A DNA stretch of 64,000 nucleotides from Roseithermus sacchariphilus. GTDB lineage: Bacteria; Bacteroidota; Rhodothermia; Rhodothermales; MEBIC09517. The position numbers and the translations under genes were made by a program. Under the pieces are notes generated by a model. That model did no database searches. It saw nothing but the letters and a program-made list of their open reading frames with translations, and was not told the DNA's origin. This document shows, one piece after another, positions 49,392 to 57,959 of the stretch (position 1 is the first letter of the stretch; every line of letters begins with the position of its first letter). Location of the stretch: contig CP030158.1 in the NCBI GenBank assembly GCA_003285105.1, positions 4,140,449-4,204,448 on the forward strand, written 5' to 3'.

Positions 49392-51464
49392 CTACTCCGC
49401 GCTCCTCACCAGACGAAAACCGAGAAGGCTGTTGCGAGCGCCCAGCGAAGACCTGCTGCGAGACGCCGAACGCAGGCTGAAGGCATTGCCGCCCCAACTG
49501 CCGCCACGTTTGACCCGGGCCGCGCCGGAACCCGGGCCTGCGGGGTCCACACTCGGGCTGCTGCTGTAGTACGTGCTCGAATACCAGTCCTGAACCCATT
49601 CCCACACGTTCCCGTGCATGTCATACAGACCCCACGCGTTCGGACGCTTCTGACCCACCGGGTGAGTAGTCCCACCCGAGTTACTCCTGTACCACGCATA
49701 GTCCCCTAACTGGCTCTCGTCATTACCGAACGAGTACTTCGTCGTCGTGCCGGCACGGGCCGCGTATTCCCACTCCGCCTCCGTGGGCAGGCGGTAGGCC
49801 GTCGTCCCCTCCCTCACGTTCAGCGCCTCGATGAACGCCTGCACGTTGTCCCACGAAACCTCCTCCACCGGGCAGTCCCCGCCGCACTCGTCGAAGTAGC
49901 TCGGGTTGCGCCCCATCACCGCCTCCCACTGCCGCTGCGTCACCTCGTATTTGCCCATGTAGAAGTCCTTCGTCAGCGTCACCGTGTGCACCGGGCTTTG
50001 GTCGATACCCCCCCCGCCCTGGATGTCGCCCATCTGGAACGTGCCGGCGGGGATGCGGATGAACGCCATGCCCAGGCTGTTGGTGAAGGTCTTGCCGGTG
50101 GACTGTGCAATACGCCGCTGCTCCGCCAACTCCGCCTCTCGACGCCGCTGCTGCTCGGCCAACGCCTCCGCCTGACGCCGCCGCTGCTCCGCCAACTCCG
50201 CCTCTCGACGCCGCTGCTGCTCGGCCAACGCCTCCGCCTCTCGCCGCTGCTCCGCCTCACGGTTCGCTACCCACGAACCGTAACCGATCAAAATCAAAGA
50301 CACCACCAGCGCGCCCAACAACCACCAGCGTCGCTCGTGTATCCTCCCCTGACCTGCCCATCCCCCCGAAAAAACCTCGTCGCCCCCCCCCCCGACTGTC
50401 CTTTCTCCAGTCGATACACCCGCATTCCAACGGCCGGCCTCTCGCTCCCCAACTCCGCCACCCACCATCGCGCGCTCACGCTCTTCCTCCACAACCACCG
50501 CCGCGCTCAGCAGTGCCTGAAACGCTTCCGCCGTCTCCAATCGGTCCTCCACTCGGACCGCCAACGAACGCATCACCGCCGCGCTCACGCTCGACGACAA
50601 ACCTCCTACACTTTGATCCGGAGGCTCGAGACGATCCTCCACGATACGCTCCGCCGCGTCCTGCGGCACACGTCCCGTCAACATCCGGTAGAGCGTCGCT
50701 CCACAACCGTACACGTCCGTCCACGGACCCTGGCGGCCCCGTCGATGATACTGCTCATACGGCGCATATCCCGGCGTCATCACCACCGACAAACTCCGGC
50801 TGCGCTCCCCCATCGCCATGCGTGCCGCCCCAAAATCAATCAGCACCGGACGGCCCTCCCGCGTCAGGTACACGTTCGAGGGCTTGATGTCCCGGTGCAG
50901 ATAACCCCGACCATGCACCTCCCGCAACCCATCGAGCAGGCGAAGCATGATCTCCACGGCCAGACGCTCGGCAATGCGTCCCTCCGGCTGCTCCTTCAGG
51001 TACTGATCCAGCGTCTTCCCCTCGTAGTACTCCATCACCAGGTACGCCGTACCGTTGCTCTCGAAAAAGTTCAGCACCCGTACGATGTTCGCGTGGTCGA
51101 ACTGTGCCAGCGCCTGCGCCTCCTGGAGAAATCGTGCCTTGCCGTAGCTGAAAAGATCGCTCTCGTCTCGGGAGTAGAGCACCACCGAGCGCCCGTCCGT
51201 GTGCCGGCCGGCCAGGTCGCGCGGCAGGTACTCCTTCACCGCCACGCGCTTGTGCAGGCGCAGGTCGAGCGCCAGGTACGTGATGCCGAAGCCGCCGGGC
51301 TTGCCCAGCACGTGGCCTATCGCGTAGCGCTCGTCGAGCAGCGTGCCCAGCGGCAGCACCAGCGGGTTGCGCGCCAGACCGGCGTGGTAGCCACAGTGAG
51401 GGCATTCGGCAGCGGTGCCACGCTCGAGGAAACAACCCGGACACAGGGCCTCGATATCGGGCAT
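49392..51464 (-). CDS. Zn-ribbon Ser/Thr kinase - TM - coiled coil - FGE/SUMF1 fusion, probable DGR target
   Basis: 690 residues. Zinc ribbon (CPGC 8-11, CPHC 21-24). Ser/Thr kinase about 47-320 with Lys77 (VAVKEYL), HRDIKPSN at 190-197 and DFG at 211-213, so likely active. Membrane helix about 379-400. Charged coiled coil 401-452 built from a repeated EALAEQQRRREAELAEQRRR unit. FGE-sulfatase/C-type-lectin fold 460-690 (IPAGTFQMGD, RLPTEAEWEYAARAG, DMHGNVWEWVQDW, RGGSW, GFRLVR). The usual FGE catalytic Cys pair is not evident; this fold is the common scaffold of DGR variable proteins. Kinase inside, FGE domain outside would make a sensor kinase. Confidence 0.85.
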   Translation of the reverse strand: MPDIEALCPGCFLERGTAAECPHCGYHAGLARNPLVLPLGTLLDERYAIGHVLGKPGGFGITYLALDLRLHKRVAVKEYLPRDLAGRHTDGRSVVLYSRDESDLFSYGKARFLQEAQALAQFDHANIVRVLNFFESNGTAYLVMEYYEGKTLDQYLKEQPEGRIAERLAVEIMLRLLDGLREVHGRGYLHRDIKPSNVYLTREGRPVLIDFGAARMAMGERSRSLSVVMTPGYAPYEQYHRRGRQGPWTDVYGCGATLYRMLTGRVPQDAAERIVEDRLEPPDQSVGGLSSSVSAAVMRSLAVRVEDRLETAEAFQALLSAAVVVEEERERAMVGGGVGEREAGRWNAGVSTGERTVGGGGDEVFSGGWAGQGRIHERRWWLLGALVVSLILIGYGSWVANREAEQRREAEALAEQQRRREAELAEQRRRQAEALAEQQRRREAELAEQRRIAQSTGKTFTNSLGMAFIRIPAGTFQMGDIQGGGGIDQSPVHTVTLTKDFYMGKYEVTQRQWEAVMGRNPSYFDECGGDCPVEEVSWDNVQAFIEALNVREGTTAYRLPTEAEWEYAARAGTTTKYSFGNDESQLGDYAWYRSNSGGTTHPVGQKRPNAWGLYDMHGNVWEWVQDWYSSTYYSSSPSVDPAGPGSGAARVKRGGSWGGNAFSLRSASRSRSSLGARNSLLGFRLVRSAE
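49395..49517 (-). other. Candidate DGR variable region
   Basis: The final 41 codons (residues 650-690) keep the invariant frame RGGSW...LRSA.R...GFRLVR. The interposed codons are GGC GGC AAT, TTC AGC, TCT, AGC, TCT, GCT, AAC AGC CTT CTC: nearly all NNY, as expected if AAY codons of a template were changed at their A positions. Invariant codons between them end freely in G (CTG, TCG, GCG). AGG and TCG are exceptions. Confidence 0.65.
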
Positions 51465-51522
51465 AAGCGTACTTGTTGGTGGGTCATGGTCTCAAGGGGT
51501 CAGTATCCGGCCCTGCCGAATG

Positions 51523-52980
51523 CTATCGTCTGGTAGCCCCTCCGGGAAGTGTAATCCGTAGCTCCGTACGACCGATCAAAATACGATCGCCATCTTCGAG
51601 TCGATACGAGCCACTTATGGGTACACCATTTACATACGTGCCGTTCATGGAATCTAAATCACGTAAATATACCCCCCCATCCTTTTTGACCAGCACACTA
51701 TTCTTTCGGGAAGCCTCTTCATCGTCAGGAAACGCGACGTCACAGTCACCACGACTACGTCCCAGTATAATCTGGTCATGGAGTGACACATCATAGACCT
51801 CACCAGACCGCGCTCCTCCTACAATGGTCAGCCGAATGGGCATTCCTTCTGGCTTTTTCTTCGGTGGAATCGGTTGTACGATCGGGGGCAGTTCGCCAAG
51901 ATTCAACCTGTTGCGACGTCTGTAAATGAACACCCCGGACCCCGTTGCAAGCCCTACCAGAAGAAGACCAGCGAGCGTATACACCCACCATGGGTAGTGC
52001 AAAAGAAATTCGAAGGGTCCATCCGGAACGCTAGTACCCGTGTTTGTCGCTACCGGTCCTGCATACATATGGATGTTTGCTTCGTCAAACATCGATATCC
52101 CCCCGGCAGTGATGCCAATTCGCAGGGGCCGTTCGCTTCCGTCTGTTGCACAGGCGGCACAGGTCAGCCGAACCACCCATACATCCCGAATATGCTCTCG
52201 GAGCGTCTCGTATACATCTGAAAGCGGGTTTTGCCCGGCTTCGAAATATTTCCCGCCCGAGGCCCGGGCAAAAGAGCCCAGCTTGCGAAGCGCTTCCTCT
52301 TTCTTTTCCGTACGAGGTGGATTGAAAAGGCCAATTGCATAGATCGGCATGTTGCTATTATGGATGCGGTCCATGACCTCTTCTCTCATCATGCCTCCCG
52401 GAAAGTCGTCCATGCCGTCGGACAGCACAACGATAGCGCGTCGGTCGGGTAACGCTTCGTCGGTGCGCCGCCCCAGTTCCAGGGCCTTCGCCAATCCAAG
52501 GTGAAGCTGCGTCTTGTTATCTGTTGTTTCAAACCCTTCGATGATCTGGCGTAGTTGCGCCTTATCCCCGGTAAAGTCCTGCATGAGCACCACCCGTTCG
52601 CCGAACGTGATTATTGCTGCCCGATCAACCGGCTCCATGGCCTCTACCCACCCCAGAAGCGCCTCCCTCATCTGATTAAGCTGGGCCCGCCGGAGCGATT
52701 TCGACTTATCCACAAGAAAAACATAACCGATTCCTTCTTTGGCTTCCCGAAAGGGCTGTACACTCACTACTTTTGCGGAATCCGCTCCTACCAGGGCGGT
52801 TATCTGTTCAGGATGGATGTCTACTGCGGGCCTCTCGAGGGCATCACGTACGTCAAGGTAGACGGTGATCTCGGGCAGTACCGTTCTGGTCTGGCTGATG
52901 CGAAGTGTCGCAATCTGTTGGGCGTGTGCCCAAGAGGCGCTGGAGAGAAGACCCAGCATAAACAGGAGATAGATACGCAT
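51523..52980 (-). CDS. VWA-FHA membrane protein
   Basis: 485 residues. Sec signal peptide (1-20, ending AHAQQ). A beta-rich segment, then a von Willebrand A domain with MIDAS DKSKS at residues 91-95 and a second acidic loop LSDGMDDF. Membrane helix about 332-354 (WWVYTLAGLLLVGLATGSGVF). Cytoplasmic FHA domain about 378-480 with ILGRSRGDCDVAF and LRDLDSMNGTYVNG, a phosphothreonine-binding pocket. It ends 58 bases before the kinase start on the same strand. Inferred role: extracytoplasmic ligand or adhesion sensing relayed by phospho-dependent binding. Confidence 0.85.
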   Translation of the reverse strand: MRIYLLFMLGLLSSASWAHAQQIATLRISQTRTVLPEITVYLDVRDALERPAVDIHPEQITALVGADSAKVVSVQPFREAKEGIGYVFLVDKSKSLRRAQLNQMREALLGWVEAMEPVDRAAIITFGERVVLMQDFTGDKAQLRQIIEGFETTDNKTQLHLGLAKALELGRRTDEALPDRRAIVVLSDGMDDFPGGMMREEVMDRIHNSNMPIYAIGLFNPPRTEKKEEALRKLGSFARASGGKYFEAGQNPLSDVYETLREHIRDVWVVRLTCAACATDGSERPLRIGITAGGISMFDEANIHMYAGPVATNTGTSVPDGPFEFLLHYPWWVYTLAGLLLVGLATGSGVFIYRRRNRLNLGELPPIVQPIPPKKKPEGMPIRLTIVGGARSGEVYDVSLHDQIILGRSRGDCDVAFPDDEEASRKNSVLVKKDGGVYLRDLDSMNGTYVNGVPISGSYRLEDGDRILIGRTELRITLPGGATRR

Positions 52981-52989
52981 GGTGAGAGC

Positions 52990-53559
52990 TTACCACTGGA
53001 AGGTGTCCCCACAGAATGGGATGAACATCAATTTGGTCTGCCCCATTTCTATGATGTCGTGTTGTTTCAACGAGGCAGGCTGGTAGAGCGCTTCCTGGTT
53101 CAAATACACCAGTTCTCTGCCCTCTCCGGGAAGCAAGGTAAACGCATTTTTCTTGGGGTCGTAAGCCAGTGCTGCATGATTTTCCCGAGATATGGCGTCA
53201 TCTCCGGCGATGCATATATCCATATGCCGGGCACGTCCAACTACATTTCGACCACTACGGATGCGGTAATCACGTCCTTTCTCGGCTCCCTCTATACAGA
53301 CCAGCCATCCGACCACGGGGTCGATGCCTTTTTCCTTGACCATCAACCCGACGGTACGCAGATCCTCATCTCGCTGTCCTCCTTTCTCACCTGCGACCCG
53401 GGGTCGGGTCAACGCCTCCTCGCCATAAGAGGCTTTCTCTACCGTTTGAGTATGCGCGCGGGTAGGGCCGGGATCAAAGTTGGAGATACCACAATAAGGG
53501 CAACTCGTGTACTTTTTTGAGTCAAAGGCGTGCCCGCGCTCACATCGCTGCATGGCCAT
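52990..53559 (-). CDS. Zn-ribbon FHA protein
   Basis: 189 residues. N-terminal zinc-finger-like CERGHAFDSKKYTSCPYC, a linker with several Thr (possible kinase targets, TQTVEK), and a C-terminal FHA domain (NVVGRARHMDICIAGDD, ISRENHAALAYD). The typical FHA Arg and Ser-Arg-x-His are present. Starts 9 bases before the VWA-FHA gene, so translationally close. G+C is clearly lower than in host genes. Confidence 0.82.
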   Translation of the reverse strand: MAMQRCERGHAFDSKKYTSCPYCGISNFDPGPTRAHTQTVEKASYGEEALTRPRVAGEKGGQRDEDLRTVGLMVKEKGIDPVVGWLVCIEGAEKGRDYRIRSGRNVVGRARHMDICIAGDDAISRENHAALAYDPKKNAFTLLPGEGRELVYLNQEALYQPASLKQHDIIEMGQTKLMFIPFCGDTFQW

Positions 53560-53617
53560 ATAACACCTCCGTCAAGCGTCTGAATAAAGTCAACCGTTGT
53601 TTGCGTTCAACAAGGCC

Positions 53618-54298
53618 TTAGATAGCCTCAAACATCGAGACCAACAAAAGAAAGAAGAACACACCAAGAGCCAAGTGCACATACAAAAGAGTGATGAGGC
53701 ACCCACGCCCGGGAGGAGAATGAGCGATGATCTTCTTTGTGCGATTGGCATCGGATAAAAAAGCTATATTGGCAATCAAGCCTATGAAGAAGAAGCCGAT
53801 ATAGTACAAAAAAAGACAAAGAAAGGCCTTGCCGGTGTAAGACTTGTTGAGGTGGATGGCATAGCCCAGTTCGCTCCCCAGTCCCTTGTGGGGTAACGCC
53901 TGAGAATCCGGCTTTTGAAGCTGCAGGGCGGACTCATCGGGGAGCGTTGGCTTCCGGTGATGAGGTCCTTGCCTGCTCACTACAACCGCTGAGGTGCTTG
54001 GGTTTAAAGATTGAACGGTTGACCATTCCAGCGGTACCTCACCTGCAAGTAATATTTGAGAGGAAGAATCTATGTGGATACGCACACCGGGCGGAATGCG
54101 CTTCCCATTGATGAAGGTTCCATTCGTTGATCCAAGATCTTCAAGCCATACCTCTTCACCATCAAAGACCAGTTTACAGTGCCTCCGAGAAAGGCGATCG
54201 AAAGCCATTGGAAAGTCGCACTGTGCCGATGTACCAATGATCACGTCCTTCATATCCGATACCTGGCAGGCAGAATCTTTTGCCTCTAGCCTGAGCAA
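53618..54298 (-). CDS. FHA protein with two C-terminal membrane helices
   Basis: 226 residues. FHA domain at residues 15-95 (VIIGTSAQCDFPMAF, LSRRHCKLVF, EDLGSTNGTFING); IGTS replaces the usual GRS so the first phosphate-contact Arg is missing. A linker of 45 residues precedes two helices (LCLFLYYIGFFFIGLIANIA and LITLLYVHLALGVFFFLLL). The 155-base gap to the PP2C gene holds a possible TATAATTCG element and no ORF. AT-rich relative to the host. Confidence 0.8.
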   Translation of the reverse strand: MLRLEAKDSACQVSDMKDVIIGTSAQCDFPMAFDRLSRRHCKLVFDGEEVWLEDLGSTNGTFINGKRIPPGVRIHIDSSSQILLAGEVPLEWSTVQSLNPSTSAVVVSRQGPHHRKPTLPDESALQLQKPDSQALPHKGLGSELGYAIHLNKSYTGKAFLCLFLYYIGFFFIGLIANIAFLSDANRTKKIIAHSPPGRGCLITLLYVHLALGVFFFLLLVSMFEAI

Positions 54299-54453
54299 GA
54301 ACCTTCATAAAGCAATTAATGTCAAGACGTAGGCCATGAAAAGGCAGACCTAGCTTTCTTATCCAACAGGGCGTTGCTCATGCGGTGGTCTTTTGGGGAT
54401 ATAATTCGACCTTTTCCTGTCGGGGGAGCCAGGATAGGGGCCTACTCAGGAGC

Positions 54454-55233
54454 TTACTTCTCCCGGTTACGACGGGTCAACCAGAAGCGAAAACGGTTTC
54501 GCTTTTCTTCACAGCAGACTGCTATTGCGGTATAGTTGTCGAACTCTCCGATGGCACGTTCTCTGATCTTATTTTCCATTTTCTGCATCCAGGCTTTGGG
54601 CGTGCCAGCCTCGATGCAGGCCTTCTCCATTTCCGGTTCCGTAATGTGTTCCCAGAAACCATCTGTACACAGTAGAAACGCATCGTGCGGCTCAATCGGC
54701 ACAGGCTCCTTCCGCACCTCGGGCTGCCAGTGATCCTCCTGTCCCATCACCCGCAGCAAGCGGTTCCGGTCTGTATGAAACCGGATCTCCTCTGGTGCAA
54801 TATCGCCGGCGGCAACCAGCACCTGTGGCACACTATGATCTTTCGTTTGAAAAATGATTCTGCCCTTTCGGAAATGGTATAGTCGCGAATCGCCGACGTG
54901 CGCCCACAAAGCAGAATGCTGATCGCATAAGAGAAGCACCAGCGTCGTCCGCATCGAGGCGAGCAGAGGATCTTCTGCCTGGCGCTGCACCACTGCCATC
55001 TGGGCGGCATCCAGATGGGCCTCTATAGCAGCAGGAGATAGTACCGGATTATTCCGAAACGATGTGAGCACCTGCTCCACCGCAAGGCGAGAGGCCACCT
55101 CTCCACCCCGGTGCCCCCCCAGTCCGTCGGCAACAACCCAGCATGCAACGTCCTCGAGGAGAACGTAGTCGCACGTATCCTGGTTTGCTTTGCGTCCCCC
55201 GGTACTGGTCAGGCTAAACGTCTTAAAGGTCAT
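54454..55233 (-). CDS. PP2C-family Ser/Thr phosphatase
   Basis: 259 residues. PPM/PP2C metal motifs intact: RKANQDTCDY, VVADGLGGHRGGEVAS, HVGDSRLYHF, LLCTDGFWEH, and FDNYTAIAV at the C-terminus. Cytoplasmic. Presumed to reverse phosphorylation by the kinase at 49392. It begins 35 bases after the next phosphatase gene ends. Confidence 0.9.
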   Translation of the reverse strand: MTFKTFSLTSTGGRKANQDTCDYVLLEDVACWVVADGLGGHRGGEVASRLAVEQVLTSFRNNPVLSPAAIEAHLDAAQMAVVQRQAEDPLLASMRTTLVLLLCDQHSALWAHVGDSRLYHFRKGRIIFQTKDHSVPQVLVAAGDIAPEEIRFHTDRNRLLRVMGQEDHWQPEVRKEPVPIEPHDAFLLCTDGFWEHITEPEMEKACIEAGTPKAWMQKMENKIRERAIGEFDNYTAIAVCCEEKRNRFRFWLTRRNREK

Positions 55234-55268
55234 CGGTCACTCATCTCCATTGAATGGTTCAGCAACGG

Positions 55269-56642
55269 TCAGGCACAGTCTATTATCATCACAGTTATGT
55301 TGTCCTGGTGCCGTTTACCCTTTTCCAGTGCACACCGGACCAGTGCCTCCGCGGCAGTCTGGGCGTCCTGATCCAGCGACTGCAACATCTCCGCTTCCAG
55401 CAGGCTTCCGTACAACCCATCGCTGCACAACAGGACCCGATCTCCGGCCTGAAGTGAGTGCGGTTCCTCACATTGGTCAACGGCAATCAGCTTGGGAAGG
55501 CCCAGGTAGCTCGTCAGGGCATGGCGGTCCGGATGCTGATCGGCTTCCTCCTGCGTGATCTTACCCTCCGCCACCTCCTTTTCCAGTTCGTGTCGGTACA
55601 CGTGATCCCGGGTCAGTAGTGTCAGTTCTTGATCTCGAATCCGGTATATACGGCTGTCCCCGACCGAAAGCCAGTATAGGTCTTTGTCATGAAAGACAGC
55701 GGCTGCCAGTGTAGTCCCGACCGCTCCCTCCTTGTCAGCATCACCGGCAAGCTCCAGCACGGCTCGATTGGCCTTGCCCAGTGCCCGATTCAGTCGTTGC
55801 ATGATACTACCTTCTGCCCCTTGATCGTGATAGCCGGCCAGGAAGGCCTTTACAGCCGCATTACTCGCCTCGGCACCCAGTTCCATACCGCCCATACCAT
55901 CGGCAACCACAGCGAGAATTCCATACTTCGCTACAAAGTCACGGTTTTCGGGATCAGAGAAACCAAAGGCATCCTGCTGTTGCGCTCTCTCACCGATGTG
56001 TTGTGCATTGCCGATACGCAGGCTGCCCGACGGCAATCGCACGAGAAAAGAAGCCCTGTTCTGCCGCCTTTGTTTTGATCGTTTCTTATACATAAAAGCG
56101 ACAACAAAAAGCCCAACCACGAGGGCAATTCCGCCCGTCTGGATCCACCACGGCAGACGTTCCAACCGACCACGAATCCGGTCCAATGTCGTTTGTTCAT
56201 CCGGCATGGAAGACCCCGGCACATGCAGCGAATCTCTCTGCAACAGATTCGCTGCCGATGTATCGCGAACTGCCTGCACCGTGTCCGGCAATACCTGTTG
56301 CAGCCATTCTTCTGCCGGGGCGATGTAAATTCCAATGCCAGACTGCTTGTAGTACAAGTGCCCCGTTTCCGGTGGGCCTCCCTTTCGGGTAAACGAACTA
56401 TAACAACAAGATAAAGAGAGCAACAACACCAGTATCTGCCGAAGCAACAAGACCGACTGGAAAGGAGCAACGCTCCTGAAGAGTGTGCCCAACGGCAGCC
56501 GGTCGCGGGGCCGCCCCTGCCGCTCGAAGTACTGCTGCGCCACGTCATGGACCTGCTTGTCCCTGATGAACGCCTGCAGCGGCCCATCATCGAAACCCTG
56601 GCACCGCTCCTCGAACGGCAGCGTGATCGCCTTCACCTGCAT
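55269..56642 (-). CDS. Membrane PP2C phosphatase fused at its N-terminus to a foreign fragment
   Basis: 457 residues as read. Residues 1 to about 55 (MQVKAITLPFEERCQGFDDG...) differ in base composition (GC-rich) and look like the start of another protein, by recollection the HRDC-type accessory protein of DGR cassettes. From about residue 58 (DNA near 56470) the sequence becomes AT-richer: hydrophobic LLLRQILVLLLSLSCC (signal peptide or lipobox), an extracytoplasmic part, a membrane helix about 168-186, then PP2C about 208-457 with VADGMGGMELGAEAS, VGDSRIYR, LCSDGLYG and HQDNITVMI. The native N-terminus of the phosphatase has probably been lost. Confidence 0.75.
   Translation of the reverse strand: MQVKAITLPFEERCQGFDDGPLQAFIRDKQVHDVAQQYFERQGRPRDRLPLGTLFRSVAPFQSVLLLRQILVLLLSLSCCYSSFTRKGGPPETGHLYYKQSGIGIYIAPAEEWLQQVLPDTVQAVRDTSAANLLQRDSLHVPGSSMPDEQTTLDRIRGRLERLPWWIQTGGIALVVGLFVVAFMYKKRSKQRRQNRASFLVRLPSGSLRIGNAQHIGERAQQQDAFGFSDPENRDFVAKYGILAVVADGMGGMELGAEASNAAVKAFLAGYHDQGAEGSIMQRLNRALGKANRAVLELAGDADKEGAVGTTLAAAVFHDKDLYWLSVGDSRIYRIRDQELTLLTRDHVYRHELEKEVAEGKITQEEADQHPDRHALTSYLGLPKLIAVDQCEEPHSLQAGDRVLLCSDGLYGSLLEAEMLQSLDQDAQTAAEALVRCALEKGKRHQDNITVMIIDCA
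56471..56642 (-). pseudogene. Truncated N-terminus resembling a DGR accessory (HRDC-type) protein
   Basis: About 55 residues beginning MQVKAITLPFEERCQGFDDG and containing LQAFIRDKQVHDVAQQYFER. The pattern (K.x.TL.F...GFDD..L..F..DKEV......F) is what I recall from small HRDC-domain proteins encoded next to DGR reverse transcriptases. The C-terminal HRDC part is absent. GGAGCAACGCTCC, a short palindrome, sits at the junction (56463-56475). Confidence 0.45.
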
Positions 56643-56661
56643 GGCGCAAAATAATTGGACG

Positions 56662-56668
56662 AAAAAAA
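56662..56668 (-). other. T7 tract at the inner edge of IS copy B
   Basis: Seven A on the plus strand (T on minus) immediately before the shared TGGG. On a closed circle it would follow the hairpin at 49271-49286 and precede the accessory-like ATG at 56642 by 19 bases. Confidence 0.5.
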
Positions 56669-56701
56669 TGGGTGGAATGCCCCCATTTTTGGTACCAGGG
56701 G

Positions 56702-57618
56702 CTATGTTAGTGCAGGCACCGGTTCGTGCTTCTGTTCTTTGACCTTGTGGTCGTTGTTGAACTGTGGAGATGGAGGCAACGGGGCTGACCCCATCTCCAC
56801 AGCCTGATCGCCGACCGCGTCGCGCTCGGCGGTGGCATAGGCCGACGGCGTCTGGTAGCCCAGCGCGCTGTGCGGGCGGTACGTGTTGTACTTCCGTCGA
56901 TACTGCTCGCTGAGCACCTCGGCCTCCAGCACGGTTGCGAACAGCTCCCGGTCGAGCAGTTCGTTCCGGAACGTCGCATTGAACGACTCAATATAGCCGT
57001 TCTGCCACGGCGCACCCGGCTCGACGTAGCGCGTCTCGACCTGCACCGCCGCCAGGTGCGTCCGCAGCGCCTCGGCAATGAACTCCGGGCCGTTGTCCAT
57101 GCGCACATGCGCCGGCGTTCCATGCTCAGCGAAGAGGCCCTCCAGCACTTCAGTTACACGCTCGGCGGTGATACTGCGCCCCACCTCGATCCGATGACAC
57201 TCCCGCGTGTACTCGTCGAGTACGGGCATGAACTTCACCTGACGACCGTCCTCGGTCGTGTCGAATCGGTCGTGTCGAAGAGGAAGTCGATGCTCCAGAC
57301 GTGGTTCGGGCAGGTCGCCTTCAGCCGCGTGCAGCCATGCTCGCTGCGGCCCAACCGGCGTCGTTTGCGCTGTCGCTGTGGCACCTGCAGCCCGGCCTGC
57401 TTCCACAGACGGTGCACGCGCTCTGGGTTGACGTGCCAGCCGTCACGGCGCAGAAGCCGCGTGATCATGCGGTAGCCCGCACGTGGGTTCGCTTCGGCCA
57501 GTTGGTGCATACGTTTGGTCAAGGGACGATCCTGCTGCGGTTTCTTCGAACAGTAGCGCTGCGTCGAACGCGGCTGTTGGAGGGCTCGGCAAGCCCGCCG
57601 CTCGCTGACACCGAGCAC
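56702..57618 (-). pseudogene. IS3-family transposase orfB, copy B, frameshifted
   Basis: Same two-frame structure as copy A, with the identical 14-base tandem duplication (57252-57265 and 57266-57279) that breaks the gene between the first and second catalytic Asp. One amino-acid difference from copy A near the C-terminus (EMGSAP versus EMGAAP). DDE residues otherwise intact. Confidence 0.85.
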
Positions 57619-57959
57619 GTCCTGGACGTGGCGTACGGCATCGCGGCGACGCGACGGGCTCTATGGGAGATCTCATGAGATCCCCCCTTTCCCCTGGCGA
57701 CCTCCTTGAGGATGTCGATGTCGAGAGCTTGCTCAGCGACGAGCTTCTTCAAGCGGGCATTCTCCTTCTCCAGCTCTTTGAGGCGTTTAACCTCACTGCG
57801 ATCCATGCCGCCGTACTGCTTCTTCCAGCGATAGATGCTCTGCTCGGAGACGCCGACGTGTTTGGCGGCCTCGGCGATGGTCGCGCCCTCAGCGGTGAGA
57901 GCCTCGACGCGGCGGAGCTTGGTGACGATCTGCTCAGAGGTGTGTTTTTGCTTCTTCAT
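57519..57959 (-). CDS. IS3-family transposase orfA, copy B
   Basis: 146 residues, identical to copy A except near residue 8 (TSEQ versus TPEQ). Helix-turn-helix followed by a leucine-zipper-like helix, as expected for OrfA of the IS407 group. Confidence 0.8.
   Translation of the reverse strand: MKKQKHTSEQIVTKLRRVEALTAEGATIAEAAKHVGVSEQSIYRWKKQYGGMDRSEVKRLKELEKENARLKKLVAEQALDIDILKEVARGKGGSHEISHRARRVAAMPYATSRTCSVSASGGLAEPSNSRVRRSATVRRNRSRIVP

Noticed and set aside
49392-51464. Sulfatase-activating (formylglycine-generating) enzyme
   Set aside because: The fold is present but the usual catalytic Cys pair is not evident and no sulfatase is nearby; DGR-target or binding role fits better.
49264-56672. 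DGR reverse transcriptase or Avd inside the cargo
   Set aside because: Every frame over 60 residues was read; none shows reverse-transcriptase motifs or an Avd-like helical bundle, so the core machinery is not in the window.
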